Below are positions 36,003 to 47,421 of a stretch of DNA of 64,000 nt, one piece after another. The position numbers and the translations under genes are program-made. The stretch comes from Verrucomicrobiales bacterium (lineage in GTDB: Bacteria; Verrucomicrobiota; Verrucomicrobiia; Verrucomicrobiales; DEV007). Positions within the stretch are counted from its first letter, which is position 1, and every line of letters starts with the position of its first letter. The stretch lies in contig JARGPI010000001.1 in NCBI GenBank assembly GCA_029213005.1, positions 181,256 to 245,255 on the forward strand, in the 5' to 3' direction. Below the pieces are notes generated by a model. The model ran no database searches. It saw nothing but the letters and a program-made list of their open reading frames with translations, and had not been told where the DNA came from.

Positions 36003-36977
36003 ATGCGCAGAATCGACGGTCATGTGCATCTCGTAGGTGATGGCACCTCGGGGAGTCACTGCTGGATCCGGCTGCGCACCTCGCTTCACCGTCTGCAGGC
36101 TAAGGCGATGCTTCGCGGTGCAGGTATCGCCGTTTCGAGTCTGTCAAAAGATCTCGATCAGGCCTATCCCGAGGCGATTTCCAAAATGATCAGGGAATCG
36201 ACGACTCTTGATGCTGCCGTGCTCCTCGCTCAGGACATTCCCTACGACGACCATGGCGAGCCGATGCCGGAAATGGGCGGGTTTTACGTTCCCAATGACT
36301 ATCTTTTTGAAGTCGTGTCTCAATATCCCGACCTATTCATTCCGGCGGTCTCGATTCACCCGGGCCGTCCCGATGCGATGGATGAACTGGAGCGCTGCAT
36401 TGAGAAAGGTGCGAAAGTCCTGAAGCTCTTACCCAACTGTTTGAATGTAGATTGCTCAAATCCGAAATTTCGGCCCTTCTGGGATAAGATCGCAGAAGCC
36501 GGGATTGTCTTTCTTTCCCATACCGGCGGGGAAATGACCTTACCCGTGATCAAACCGGAATATGCCGATCCGGCGATTCTCAAGCTCCCGCTGGAGTGCG
36601 GGGTCAAAGTGATTGCCGCCCATTGCGCGGGACGTTCCGGGTTTAAAGATCCGGATTACACCGACGATTTGATCGAGATGTTCGATATTTTCCCGAATCT
36701 CTACGCCGATAATTCCGCGTTCAGTGGTTTGAACCGCTGTCGGACGGCGAAAAAGATCCTGGAATCGGGGAAACTGGACCGCATCGTTCACGGAAGTGAC
36801 TTTCCGATCCCCATCATCAGCTACGGCCCTTTTAAAAGCGGTCTGATCAGCAAGGCTGACTACCGGGAAGGGAAAAAGATTCGTAACCCACTCGAAAGAG
36901 ACTGCTTTTTGAAGGCCAAAATGGGGTTTGGTCCGGAGACCTTTACTCGTTTGGATTCGGATCTGCTAGCTCACTGA
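36003..36977 (+). CDS. Amidohydrolase family metal-dependent hydrolase
   Basis: A 324-residue TIM-barrel hydrolase. HxH metal ligands are at DGHVHL (residues 5-10), further His in FLSHTGGE and IAAHCAGR, and Asp in HGSDFPIP. The layout is amidohydrolase_2, which includes decarboxylases and lactonases. It lies 11 bases after the ROK kinase gene and is likely co-transcribed. The 3' end overlaps the convergent SHD1 gene by 7 bases. Confidence 0.85.
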   Translation: MRRIDGHVHLVGDGTSGSHCWIRLRTSLHRLQAKAMLRGAGIAVSSLSKDLDQAYPEAISKMIRESTTLDAAVLLAQDIPYDDHGEPMPEMGGFYVPNDYLFEVVSQYPDLFIPAVSIHPGRPDAMDELERCIEKGAKVLKLLPNCLNVDCSNPKFRPFWDKIAEAGIVFLSHTGGEMTLPVIKPEYADPAILKLPLECGVKVIAAHCAGRSGFKDPDYTDDLIEMFDIFPNLYADNSAFSGLNRCRTAKKILESGKLDRIVHGSDFPIPIISYGPFKSGLISKADYREGKKIRNPLERDCFLKAKMGFGPETFTRLDSDLLAH

Positions 36978-37723
36978 GCGAGGAATCCCTTCTCACGGAT
37001 TCGAATCACGCAGGAGAAGCTGCCGTCGGTCTGGCCGATGCCGACATAGACTTCGCCATGCTCAGTTTTCCAGACGTCGGTGCTCATCGAGAGGCCTTCG
37101 GTAATCGTTGCCTTGTCGGGAAACGCGCCGCGCAACGCAGGTTCGCCATATTTTTTTTCCAGGCTCTTGCGGAGCATCGTCCAGGATTCCTTGAGCTTGG
37201 AATCGTATTCGTCTTGGGAAAAACCGTCGCTCTGAAGACTGACCTCCACCAGTGCCTCCGCATCTTCGCCGAAATCAAAATAGAGCGGATACTTCACCCC
37301 GCCCGGCTCGATAAAATACATACCATTCAGTCCGGTTCGGCCGCGAAGGATTTCGTTTACTCCGCCCCGCAACCCCGGGTTGCGATTTAACCGGACGTAA
37401 ACCTCATCCGGATCTTCGCCGAATTTGAATGATTCCACCACCTCCGCCGGAGTGCTTTCAGGCCCTTCTTTCCGCTCTGTGGTTTCCATTTTCGGTTTGC
37501 CACCGGACCGGGCAAACTCCTGATCCTCTTCACTTAACTTGGACAATTCGAATTTCACGACCCGGCCATGCTCCAGTTTTAGCGTGACCATCTTACCCTC
37601 CACTTTCTGGAGCTCTCCCCGGATTTTCCGATCGGGGTAAGTTGAGCTGGTCCACTCCCTCATCTCCGCTTGAGCGATCGAGAGATTGAGGAGCAAAATG
37701 AATGGAACGATTAAACTTTTCAT
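36971..37723 (-). CDS. Secreted SHD1-like domain protein
   Basis: A 250-residue exported protein. Signal peptide 1-19; residues 22-72 (REWTSSTYPDRKIRGELQKV and onward to LSEEDQEF) match the SLA1-homology 1-like domain that is common in PVC-group secreted proteins. The C-terminal 150 residues have no recognised fold. Function unknown. The same domain opens the DUF1549 protein at 57641-59722. Confidence 0.7.
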   Translation of the reverse strand: MKSLIVPFILLLNLSIAQAEMREWTSSTYPDRKIRGELQKVEGKMVTLKLEHGRVVKFELSKLSEEDQEFARSGGKPKMETTERKEGPESTPAEVVESFKFGEDPDEVYVRLNRNPGLRGGVNEILRGRTGLNGMYFIEPGGVKYPLYFDFGEDAEALVEVSLQSDGFSQDEYDSKLKESWTMLRKSLEKKYGEPALRGAFPDKATITEGLSMSTDVWKTEHGEVYVGIGQTDGSFSCVIRIREKGFLAQ

Positions 37724-37774
37724 AGGGCGCTCCCAAAAGAGACAGAAGTTTTGGGGAAGTTCAAGATTGAATAT

Positions 37775-38377
37775 CTACCTCGATTTTCCAAGATTCACCA
37801 ACTTTACGGAGCGAAAACCACACTCTCCACACTTAATGCGATGTTTCGTCGTTTCAATGGAGGCACAGTTCGGGCAGCGGGGGATATCCCGGTTTTTTTC
37901 CTTTTGAGCCCGTAGCGACTTGGAGAGCCGCATTTCGGCAATACCTCCGAAGATTGCAGATGAAATGAGGATACCAATTGAAAATCCCAACAGTGCGAGG
38001 GGCCAGCGGGACGTGACCAGCCCGACGACGATACCGGCCACCACGGAAGTGGCTATCGGCCAGAGACAGCCCGCAAACTGTAGTCCGCTGATGTGATATT
38101 TCCGATGCTCGAAAGCTTCCCCGCACTCCCGGCAGTAGAGCCGGTGGTATTTGAGAAGTTTCCCGGCCTGCATGGCCGACTTGAAATCAGAACCGTGCGA
38201 TTCCAGAAAGAGGCGGCGACCTTTGGCAGGCAGTATCGCATCCAACTCATTGTCGGGGTGCGGGTTCGAGGATTCCAATCCTGTCGGCGCATCCAGTTCC
38301 AGAGCCAAATAAGAATCAGGAAACGGATCGGAACGATGTCCGCAATGTTCACAAATGGTCTGAAGGAGATTAGGCAT
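37775..38377 (-). CDS. Zinc-ribbon membrane protein
   Basis: A 200-residue protein with four CxxC knuckles: CEHCGH near the N terminus, CRECGE near 85, CPNCAS near 170 and CGECGF near 184, framing two transmembrane helices (about 105-145). Pairs of knuckles probably bind zinc. Function unknown. Confidence 0.7.
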   Translation of the reverse strand: MPNLLQTICEHCGHRSDPFPDSYLALELDAPTGLESSNPHPDNELDAILPAKGRRLFLESHGSDFKSAMQAGKLLKYHRLYCRECGEAFEHRKYHISGLQFAGCLWPIATSVVAGIVVGLVTSRWPLALLGFSIGILISSAIFGGIAEMRLSKSLRAQKEKNRDIPRCPNCASIETTKHRIKCGECGFRSVKLVNLGKSR

Positions 38378-38380
38378 CTG

Positions 38381-38415
38381 TTCTATCGGTGGCGTGATTG
38401 CTTAAACCGATAGAA
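38381..38415. repeat. 10-bp inverted repeat upstream of the zinc-ribbon gene
   Basis: TTCTATCGGT and ACCGATAGAA match perfectly across 15 bases, between the thiC 3' end and the zinc-ribbon gene start. There is no T-run on either side, so an operator or mRNA hairpin is more likely than a terminator. Confidence 0.4.
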
Positions 38416-38449
38416 AACAAATGCCCGGTTTTCAAACCTTTTGAAAGCC

Positions 38450-40446
<1,997 letters not shown>

Positions 40447-40475
40447 AGAATATATGATGTCGAAAAGGTTCATGT

Positions 40476-40563
40476 TTGACTCCCTGCGGCAGCATTACCT
40501 GCATCAGGTTCGAAGGGTCTCGTTGGTTGTACGATCTCAGCAAAAGGAATGCCCCCCTGTCCG
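40476..40563 (-). ncRNA. TPP riboswitch (THI element)
   Basis: The minus strand reads CTGAGA, then ACCC, AACCTGAT, GGTAATGC and GCAGGGA, in the order and spacing of the thi-box aptamer. A GAC/GTC closing helix is visible. It precedes thiC and senses thiamine pyrophosphate. Confidence 0.95.
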
Positions 40564-40676
40564 CCGTCAATCTAGCGGGAATGCTGAATTGGTCAAGGTG
40601 TGGCTTGCGGGTTCCGGATGCGTGAGTGGACAGATTGGCAAAACGGTCAATAACTTTACGCACGGGAGAGAATGTG

Positions 40677-41333
40677 ATGGGTAAAGCGGTGTTTTATATT
40701 TGGTTGATGGCGGTCTGCATGGTGTGGGGTGACGACACCATGGAAGTTCAAGTGGTCGAAGAAGAGCATTTCGCGGCGCTGACGACCTTATCCCCGTTCC
40801 GCCGATCCCTGAATCTATCGAAGACGCTGAACCTGACCGGAGTCGCGAAAATCGGTGACGCAAGATTTGTCACGCTTTACAACTACGAAACCAGAGAGAC
40901 CCACACCGTATCCAGTGCGGCGAATGCCGAAGGTTGGCGGATGATCAGCATCAAAGGTGATCAGAACGATCTGGAGTCGCTGACCGCACAAATCAGTCTT
41001 GCTCAAGGAGAAGTGTTTGTGGTTCGTCACGATAAAAATTTACCGAAACCATCCCAGCGGAAACCGGAATACCGTGGTCGGGGCAGTTCCCGGAACAGCC
41101 CTGAGAATGTCGCCCGGGCCGCTTCCAATTACCGGGCCGGTTTTGGAGCTGACGGGTTTCCTGACAAACCGCCACCGGAAATTGTCGCAAAGCTTTCGAA
41201 ATTATCCCAGAAACAGCGCGAAGGTATCGTGCGCCATTTTAACGATCTCAAAAGTAAGGGCGTGGGAATGGAGGAACGCCGCAAACTTTACGTAAAAATG
41301 GTGGATCGAACGCTAAAGGGCGGATCGCGGTAA
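40677..41333 (+). CDS. Secreted hypothetical protein
   Basis: A 218-residue protein with a signal peptide (MGKAVFYIWLMAVCMVWG). The first half is beta-rich; the second half is basic and Pro/Arg-rich followed by a helical segment (EIVAKLSKLSQKQREGIVRHF). No family was recognised. The ATG at 40677 has a ribosome site (GGGAGAG) upstream. It is divergent from the thiC riboswitch and convergent with the DUF1501 gene. Confidence 0.65.
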   Translation: MGKAVFYIWLMAVCMVWGDDTMEVQVVEEEHFAALTTLSPFRRSLNLSKTLNLTGVAKIGDARFVTLYNYETRETHTVSSAANAEGWRMISIKGDQNDLESLTAQISLAQGEVFVVRHDKNLPKPSQRKPEYRGRGSSRNSPENVARAASNYRAGFGADGFPDKPPPEIVAKLSKLSQKQREGIVRHFNDLKSKGVGMEERRKLYVKMVDRTLKGGSR

Positions 41334-41458
41334 GGAGGGAACGTCGGTATAGCCTGATGTAGAGGAATCCGTGAGGATTTCCCCGGTACCTATCCGCCAG
41401 TGCATCGACCGGACTCTGCGAAGTGAATTTTAGTCCCTCAAATTCGTAGAGATGCGGG

Positions 41459-42964
41459 TTACGCGAGAATATCTTTGATCACATGCCCATGAACGTTGGT
41501 GAGGCGGCGTTCGAGGCCGTTGTGATAGTAGGTGAGCCGTTCGTGATCGAGACCCAGAAGGTGAAGAATCGTCGCGTTGAAATCATAGACACTGGTGGGA
41601 TTTACTGCTGCTTTCGCTCCAAACTCATCGCTCTCGCCATAACTGAAGCCGTTCTTCACTCCCGCTCCGGCCAGGAAACAGGTAAAGGCATCGGGATTGT
41701 GGTCGCGACCGGTTCCGTTGCCTTGGAGGAATGGCATCCGGCCAAATTCGGTGGCCCAGACGATTAGGGTGTGTTCGAGAAGACCGCGTCGTTTCATATC
41801 GGAAATCAGCGCAGCCGTGGGCTGATCCATGATTTCGGCCTGCATCGCATGGGTGTCTTTGATGTTGCTGTGGGAATCCCAGTTGGTGATGCCATTTCCA
41901 CCGCTCGGGTCACTGCCATTGAATAGTTGCACCACGCGGACGCCTTTCTCGATCAAACGGCGGGCCAGAATACAGTTTTTCGCGTATTCCTTTTTCAGAT
42001 ACGTTCCCGAATCGGTTCCGTATTCGCGATGAATCGATGCCAGTTCGCCGGCCAGGTTCATCACATCCGGGACCGACATTTGCATCTGTCCGGCAAGTTC
42101 GTAGGAGGCGATTCGCGCAGCGAGATTTTCGTCTCCCGGATATTTTTCGAGGTGTTTGCTATTGAGTCGCTTGAGGAGCTCAATCGTCGACTTGTCATCC
42201 GACGCGCTGTGACTTTCGGGTCGTCCCAAATTTGCCGGTGGGTTTTTCGCATTGAAATCCGTGCCCTGAAAAGATGCCGGTAAGAATGCACTGCCAAAGT
42301 TGTTTTTACCCGAACGGGCCATACCTCTCGGATCATTGATCGCCACAAACGCGGGGAGCTCTTCGCATTCGGAACCGAGTGCATAAGTCACCCAGGCCCC
42401 GAAGGAGGGGAAGCCTTCCTGAGTGAAGCCGGTGTTCATAAAATTCTCTCCCTGGGGGTGCGCACTGGTTTGAGTGTGGAGAGAATGCAGAAAACAGAAA
42501 TCATCGGCGAGTGCCCCCATTTTTGGCAACAGGTCTGATGTCATCTTGCCGCTTTGGCCTCTGGGTTTGAATTCCCAGAAGGGTTTCGCGATGTTTCCGG
42601 TGGGTCCTTCAAAAGTGACCTCGGGAATGCCGGGAGGTTTCTGACCGTGGAACTTCGCCAGATCGGGTTTCCAGTCAAAGGTATCGACATGACTCACCGC
42701 GCCGGGACAATAGATCACGAGGACCTGTTTAGCGGCAGTGTTGAAATGGGACGGCCTCGGTGCATAGGGATCGTCGGGATTAATTTCCGGACGAATCGGG
42801 ACTTTTCCACTGAATGCAGTGGTGTCCTCTTTTCCGAGCAAACCCTGACTCGACAACAATTGTGCTAATCCCAGTCCGCCAAAGCTGAAGGCTGCCTGAT
42901 TCATAAACTGGCGCCGATCGAGCAGGCTGCGACCCACGGATGAAATGTTTTCTGATTCGTTCAT
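41459..42964 (-). CDS. DUF1501 protein (sulfatase-like fold), Tat-exported
   Basis: A 501-residue protein. The N terminus has a twin-arginine signal (LDRRQFMNQAAFSFGGLGLA). The DUF1501 core is related to alkaline-phosphatase/sulfatase folds: YCPGAVSHVDTFDWKP, FLHSLHTQTSAHPQ, and WATEFGRMPFLQGNGTGRDHNP with likely metal-binding residues. In PVC bacteria these genes nearly always accompany PSD1-type cytochrome genes, as here, though the function is unknown. The gene is the third of a minus-strand unit (PSD1, sulfatase, DUF1501). Confidence 0.88.
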   Translation of the reverse strand: MNESENISSVGRSLLDRRQFMNQAAFSFGGLGLAQLLSSQGLLGKEDTTAFSGKVPIRPEINPDDPYAPRPSHFNTAAKQVLVIYCPGAVSHVDTFDWKPDLAKFHGQKPPGIPEVTFEGPTGNIAKPFWEFKPRGQSGKMTSDLLPKMGALADDFCFLHSLHTQTSAHPQGENFMNTGFTQEGFPSFGAWVTYALGSECEELPAFVAINDPRGMARSGKNNFGSAFLPASFQGTDFNAKNPPANLGRPESHSASDDKSTIELLKRLNSKHLEKYPGDENLAARIASYELAGQMQMSVPDVMNLAGELASIHREYGTDSGTYLKKEYAKNCILARRLIEKGVRVVQLFNGSDPSGGNGITNWDSHSNIKDTHAMQAEIMDQPTAALISDMKRRGLLEHTLIVWATEFGRMPFLQGNGTGRDHNPDAFTCFLAGAGVKNGFSYGESDEFGAKAAVNPTSVYDFNATILHLLGLDHERLTYYHNGLERRLTNVHGHVIKDILA

Positions 42965-42975
42965 GGTGTCTTGGT

Positions 42976-44640
42976 CTACCAGCCGAGGGATTGATGGAGT
43001 TCTTTTGTTAACTGAGCGACCACTTCAGGATTTGATTTTGATACATTTATCGTCTCGTCAGGATCGTTGCTATGATCGTATAGTTCGACAAACAGGGGAG
43101 GTGCCGATTTAGCGCGGTAGTCGACCCAGGTCACCATCCGATACTTCTCCGAACGGACCGTGTATCCCATCAAATGGTTTTCAAAAAGATCCCGGTCCCA
43201 TTTATCACCAAACTGAGCTTTAATCTTTGCTTCGACATCCTCAATGAGCGGACCAAAGTAAGTTTCTCTCATGCCCTGAGACAGAGGGTTGGCAGCCCAC
43301 TCTCGAAGAGCGGGAGAGGGGAACTGGGAAATCGCCACCGGCTTCCAATCAAGTTCCGGCTGGTCGAGCAGTGGGGCAAAACTTTTCCCTTCCAGATGTT
43401 CCGGTATTTTTAATCCCGCCAATTCACAAAGGGTGGGATACATATCGACCAATTCGACCAGGGCGTCAGTTTGTTGCCCCCGAACTTTCATATCGGGTGT
43501 CCAGATCAGGAGGGGGACACGGGTGGCGATTTCGTAGTTCGTCGCTTTTCCCCAGATACCGTGTTCGCCGAGATGCCAACCGTGGTCGCCCCACACAATG
43601 ATAATCGTATTATCCCGAATCCCTTTGGTTTCGAGTGCTTCGATCATGCGCCCGATTTGAGCGTCCACATAACTGACGCAAGCATAGTAGGCATGGAGAA
43701 GCCGGCGCGACAAATCATCGTCTATGGGACCGGCATTTGGGATTTCCGCCCGGGTCCGCAGTTCAAACGACGGGTGCAAGCCCACGGTCGCTCCATTCTT
43801 CGGTGGGGATGCAGGTTTAGCCAGTTCGATATCGTCTGGATTATATAAATCGAAATACTTTTTGGGAGCGGTGAAGGGCAGGTGGGGGCGTTTCATTCCC
43901 AGCCCCAGAAAGAAGGGTTTTCCGGTTTCAGCGAGACGATCCAGGGTGTGGATTGCGACCGTTGTGTTGTAGCCGTCGGAGTAGGCATTATCATCGACAT
44001 CGGCGGCTTCGATTGCTAGTCCACTGGTGAGACCGCTGGTATTCTCCGCACCGTATTTTGCGATCGCCTCTTTACGTCGTGTCGCCACCAGTTCTATATT
44101 TTCTTTGATGGCATAACCTCCGCCCCGCTTCAGGCCTTTGGGTCGGTCAACTTCGGTATTCCATGATTTGCCGAGATCAGCCATGGACCCGGTGTTATGA
44201 TATATCTTCCCGCTGAACAACGCATCGTATCCATTGGTAATGAAATGTTGTGGTAAGGTTAGTATATCAGGATTTAGATCCCGGAAGTAAGCCCGGTTCT
44301 CGATGATACCGATCGTGTCGGGGCGGCAACCGGTCATGATGCTGGCCCTGGAAGGACTGCAGATTGCCTGATTGCAGTAGGCATTCTGAAAGAGAAGACC
44401 TTCGGCCGCCAACTTATCGAGATTTGGGCTCTGTGCGATTTTCGAGCCATAGCAACCCAGTTCAGGACGTAGGTCATCAATGGCGATAAAGAGAATGTTA
44501 GGTTTCTCGCCGGCATGGACGGCGATCCCGACAAACAACGACAGGAACAAAGTGATAAAACGGGACTGTACCCTGTACACTTTCCGACTGTACCCTGTAC
44601 AATTCCTATGATTACCCGATTGGATGGTGTGTTTTCTCAT
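42976..44640 (-). CDS. Sulfatase (iduronate-2-sulfatase-like) with repeat-derived N terminus
   Basis: A 554-residue sulfatase. Metal-binding IAIDDLRPELGCYG, formylglycine motif Cys94-Ser-Pro-Ser-Arg, and VWGDHGWHLGEHGIWGK are all present. The sequence is closest in style to iduronate-2-sulfatases. The ATG at 44640 overlaps the upstream stop as ATGA. Residues 13-27 (NCTGYSRKVYRVQSR) are encoded by two direct copies of the dispersed repeat, immediately before the signal-peptide core (ITLFLSLFVGIAVHA). An internal GTG at 44580 could instead be the start and would leave most of the repeat untranslated. Confidence 0.92.
   Translation of the reverse strand: MRKHTIQSGNHRNCTGYSRKVYRVQSRFITLFLSLFVGIAVHAGEKPNILFIAIDDLRPELGCYGSKIAQSPNLDKLAAEGLLFQNAYCNQAICSPSRASIMTGCRPDTIGIIENRAYFRDLNPDILTLPQHFITNGYDALFSGKIYHNTGSMADLGKSWNTEVDRPKGLKRGGGYAIKENIELVATRRKEAIAKYGAENTSGLTSGLAIEAADVDDNAYSDGYNTTVAIHTLDRLAETGKPFFLGLGMKRPHLPFTAPKKYFDLYNPDDIELAKPASPPKNGATVGLHPSFELRTRAEIPNAGPIDDDLSRRLLHAYYACVSYVDAQIGRMIEALETKGIRDNTIIIVWGDHGWHLGEHGIWGKATNYEIATRVPLLIWTPDMKVRGQQTDALVELVDMYPTLCELAGLKIPEHLEGKSFAPLLDQPELDWKPVAISQFPSPALREWAANPLSQGMRETYFGPLIEDVEAKIKAQFGDKWDRDLFENHLMGYTVRSEKYRMVTWVDYRAKSAPPLFVELYDHSNDPDETINVSKSNPEVVAQLTKELHQSLGW
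44564..44601. repeat. Dispersed palindromic repeat, copy C (direct pair inside a gene)
   Basis: GACTGTACCCTGTACA occurs at 44564-44579 and again, identical and in the same orientation, at 44586-44601, 22 bases apart. Unlike the other loci the two arms are direct repeats, and they lie inside the 5' end of the sulfatase gene, in frame. Confidence 0.92.
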
Positions 44641-47372
44641 GGTAAAAAAGCAAATTCGTTAGAATTGATAAGACTGCGGCAGACAACACCTAGTCCGTTG
44701 GTGTCAGCAATCTGTTTCGTTAGTTGAAGTTCGTCCTCCCCGGGCTCCCGGAGCAACAGTAGGGAATACACTTTCTTTACTGCCGCTGTCGTATCGGGCT
44801 CTTGGGACGCGAGTTTCGCGATATAGTTTGACTGTTCCACGACAAAGTCGCTGTTCATCAAATTGAGAGCTTGCAAGGGTGTGGTCGATATGGGGCGTTT
44901 TGCTCTAACTTGACCACAATCCGGGAAATCAAATGCCGTGAAAATTTGATCATCCACCCGGCGCATTCGTTCCTGATAGATCATTCTCCGCCAGGTGTCC
45001 TCGCCGTGGTTGTCGATGACCTCCCATTGAGCGTAGGTTTTTTTGACGTTGTGGATCCGGTAGCTTCGCCCGCCGATTTCGGGGTTAAGTTTTCCGGAGG
45101 CCTGCAGAATTCCATCCCGGATCACTTCGGCGGAGACCCGTCTGGGTGGAAATCGCCAGAGGAAGTTGGAACCGGCATCGATTGCCAGATTATCCTTGTC
45201 AGGCAAGCTGGACCGCCGGAAAGCGTCGGTGGTGACAAGCAGTCTAATCATCGCCTTCATCGACCAAGGAGTCGTTTCAGAAACGGTGGGATCGATAAAT
45301 TCGGAGGCCAGCCAGTCGAGCAGTTCCGGGTTATCGGGTTCGACTCCGGCCACCCCGAAGTCGCTGGTGGTGGGAACAATTCCGCTCCCGAAAATATGGT
45401 GCCAGATGCGGTTTACCATAACGCGAGAGGTCAGTGGATTGTCCTTTTGGGTGAGCCACTCAGCAAAGTCTTTACGACGCTTTGCACCTTCCGTACTGGA
45501 ATCGAGTCCGAGATCTCCGCTAAGGATAGCCGGAGCGGCTGGGGGCACCTCGTCTCTGGGATTTTCAGGGCTACCGCGGTGCAGCACCTTGGTGACGACC
45601 GGTTCGATGAAGGTTCCCACAAAACTGGGGCGGGGACCGTCTTCATTAATCGCTGCGGCCAACTGGTTCATCTTGCGATGGGCGGCGGCGAGTTCAGGAT
45701 TCTTCTTCAGTTTACCTTTGAACTGATTGGTGGCCCCGATTTCTTTTAACTCACCTTCGGGATTTCGAATTTCCACTCGGTATTCGCCGACAAAAACCCC
45801 GCCTTCTTTGGTTAGATAGTCGGTATCGAAGTAATACTCCCGGTTGGAGCTGAGGCGGATCCGACCCACGGATTGCGGCTTATCGAAAGTGACCTCGATC
45901 CATGGTTTGATTTTCGGATCTTTGGTTTTTGCCCGCCAGGCCATGGTGCCGTAGCGACCATCGATCGCATTCTTCGCCGGGTTTCCTTCGGTTAGGTCCA
46001 TATTGGGAGCTGATTCTGCGGTAGCTCCCCGGCGAGCGGCGGCAAAATTGATGTGCTCTCCGATCGGGCCGAAGATTTCCAGTTCATCAAGCCCGACGTT
46101 GCCTTTTAAGAAGGTGATTTTTATTGATTTAGCCGTTACCGGATCAAAATGGGTTTCGAGATACCCGCCCCAGTTTTCCTCCCAAAAACCGGAGTTTTTC
46201 AAGGTGTTTCTGGGTTCCACGGTTTTCTTCCAGAGCTCACGGGCGGCTAATCTCCGCGGATGCTCGGGGGATAGTTCGGGTTGCCGACTGCCGAATTCGA
46301 CGTCCTGAAACACAGCGGTCATACTGTAGTAATCCTGAATCGAGATCGGATCAAATTTGTGATTGTGGCATCGGGCGCAGCCCATCGTGAGCCCCATCAT
46401 GGAAGCGCCCACCGTTTGCATCACCTCATCCATCCGGTCGGCCCGGGCCTGGCGAATGGCAGACGGTTCGCGTCCGACTGTCGCGGCGGGCACATGCGGT
46501 CCGGCAACGAGGAATCCGGTCGCCTCGCCGCTCCCGTAGGAATCACCGGCGATTTGCTCCCGGATAAACTGATCGTAAGGAAGGTCTTCGTTGAAGGCCC
46601 GAATCACATAGTCCCGGTAAACCCAGGCGTTTTTCCGATAAAGATTGGCCTCGGACCCATTGGTTTCAGCCCAGCGAATCACATCGAGCCAATGCTGGGC
46701 CCATCTTTCGCCAAAATGGGGGGATTCCAGTAATTCGTCGACCAGCGCTTCGTAGCTCCGAGTTGGATCGGCAGCGTAATCGGTGGCAAACCTGGCAGCC
46801 CGCTCCGGTGTGGGGGGGAGGCCGGTTAAAATGATTGAGGCTCTCCGAATCAATGAGCGGGGATCGGCTGCGGGATTGGCTTTGAGTCCCTTTTCGGATA
46901 GTTTAGCCGTGAGAAAACTGTCGACCGGATTGTCTTCCGTTCCAGGAATCTCAGGACGGGTCACTGGCTGGAACGACCAGTGATCGCTGGTTAATTCGAA
47001 GCGGGCGTCCATTTGCCCGGGCCATTGGGCGCCGCTTTTGATCCATTCTTCGAGCAGCGAGATTTCATCTTTTGATAAAGGAGCGCCTTTGGGAGGCATC
47101 ACCATATCGGGATCGATGCCCTTCACGACCTCCAGAAGGTAACTTTTTTCGGGATCACCCGGTACGATCGAAGGAAGGCCGGAATCACCACCCCGCAACA
47201 TGACCGCGCGTTGATCGACCCGAAATTCCGATTTCGCTTTGTCCGGGCCGTGGCAGTCGAGACAGTTTTCGGTCAGGATCGGTTTGATATCTTTTTCGTA
47301 ATCGATCGCTGCAACGGGATTGATCACCAAAAGGCATCCGGCGAGAAATTTGCGGAAATAGGAGTGCTCCAT
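44637..47372 (-). CDS. PSD1 / planctomycete cytochrome c protein (DUF1549, DUF1553)
   Basis: A 911-residue secreted protein. After a signal peptide comes the cytochrome-like PSC1 module with CLDCHG and VMPPKGAPLS; DUF1549 spans about 145-350 with GCARCHNHKFDPI, a second heme-type motif; about 400-530 is a discoidin-like beta domain; DUF1553 occupies 610-900 with DNPLTSRVMVNRIWHHIFG. Typical of PVC-group bacteria and usually paired with DUF1501. It leads the three-gene minus-strand unit; stop and next start overlap. The ATG at 47372 is taken over the adjacent GTG at 47375. Confidence 0.92.
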   Translation of the reverse strand: MEHSYFRKFLAGCLLVINPVAAIDYEKDIKPILTENCLDCHGPDKAKSEFRVDQRAVMLRGGDSGLPSIVPGDPEKSYLLEVVKGIDPDMVMPPKGAPLSKDEISLLEEWIKSGAQWPGQMDARFELTSDHWSFQPVTRPEIPGTEDNPVDSFLTAKLSEKGLKANPAADPRSLIRRASIILTGLPPTPERAARFATDYAADPTRSYEALVDELLESPHFGERWAQHWLDVIRWAETNGSEANLYRKNAWVYRDYVIRAFNEDLPYDQFIREQIAGDSYGSGEATGFLVAGPHVPAATVGREPSAIRQARADRMDEVMQTVGASMMGLTMGCARCHNHKFDPISIQDYYSMTAVFQDVEFGSRQPELSPEHPRRLAARELWKKTVEPRNTLKNSGFWEENWGGYLETHFDPVTAKSIKITFLKGNVGLDELEIFGPIGEHINFAAARRGATAESAPNMDLTEGNPAKNAIDGRYGTMAWRAKTKDPKIKPWIEVTFDKPQSVGRIRLSSNREYYFDTDYLTKEGGVFVGEYRVEIRNPEGELKEIGATNQFKGKLKKNPELAAAHRKMNQLAAAINEDGPRPSFVGTFIEPVVTKVLHRGSPENPRDEVPPAAPAILSGDLGLDSSTEGAKRRKDFAEWLTQKDNPLTSRVMVNRIWHHIFGSGIVPTTSDFGVAGVEPDNPELLDWLASEFIDPTVSETTPWSMKAMIRLLVTTDAFRRSSLPDKDNLAIDAGSNFLWRFPPRRVSAEVIRDGILQASGKLNPEIGGRSYRIHNVKKTYAQWEVIDNHGEDTWRRMIYQERMRRVDDQIFTAFDFPDCGQVRAKRPISTTPLQALNLMNSDFVVEQSNYIAKLASQEPDTTAAVKKVYSLLLLREPGEDELQLTKQIADTNGLGVVCRSLINSNEFAFLP

Positions 47373-47421
47373 CACCCCACCACTGCCACGGCAAAATAAA
47401 TCTAACGGAAAAAACGAATTT

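Noticed and set aside
44871..45749. 292-codon frame antisense to the PSD1 gene
   Set aside because: It is a shadow of the DUF1553 coding region on the other strand.
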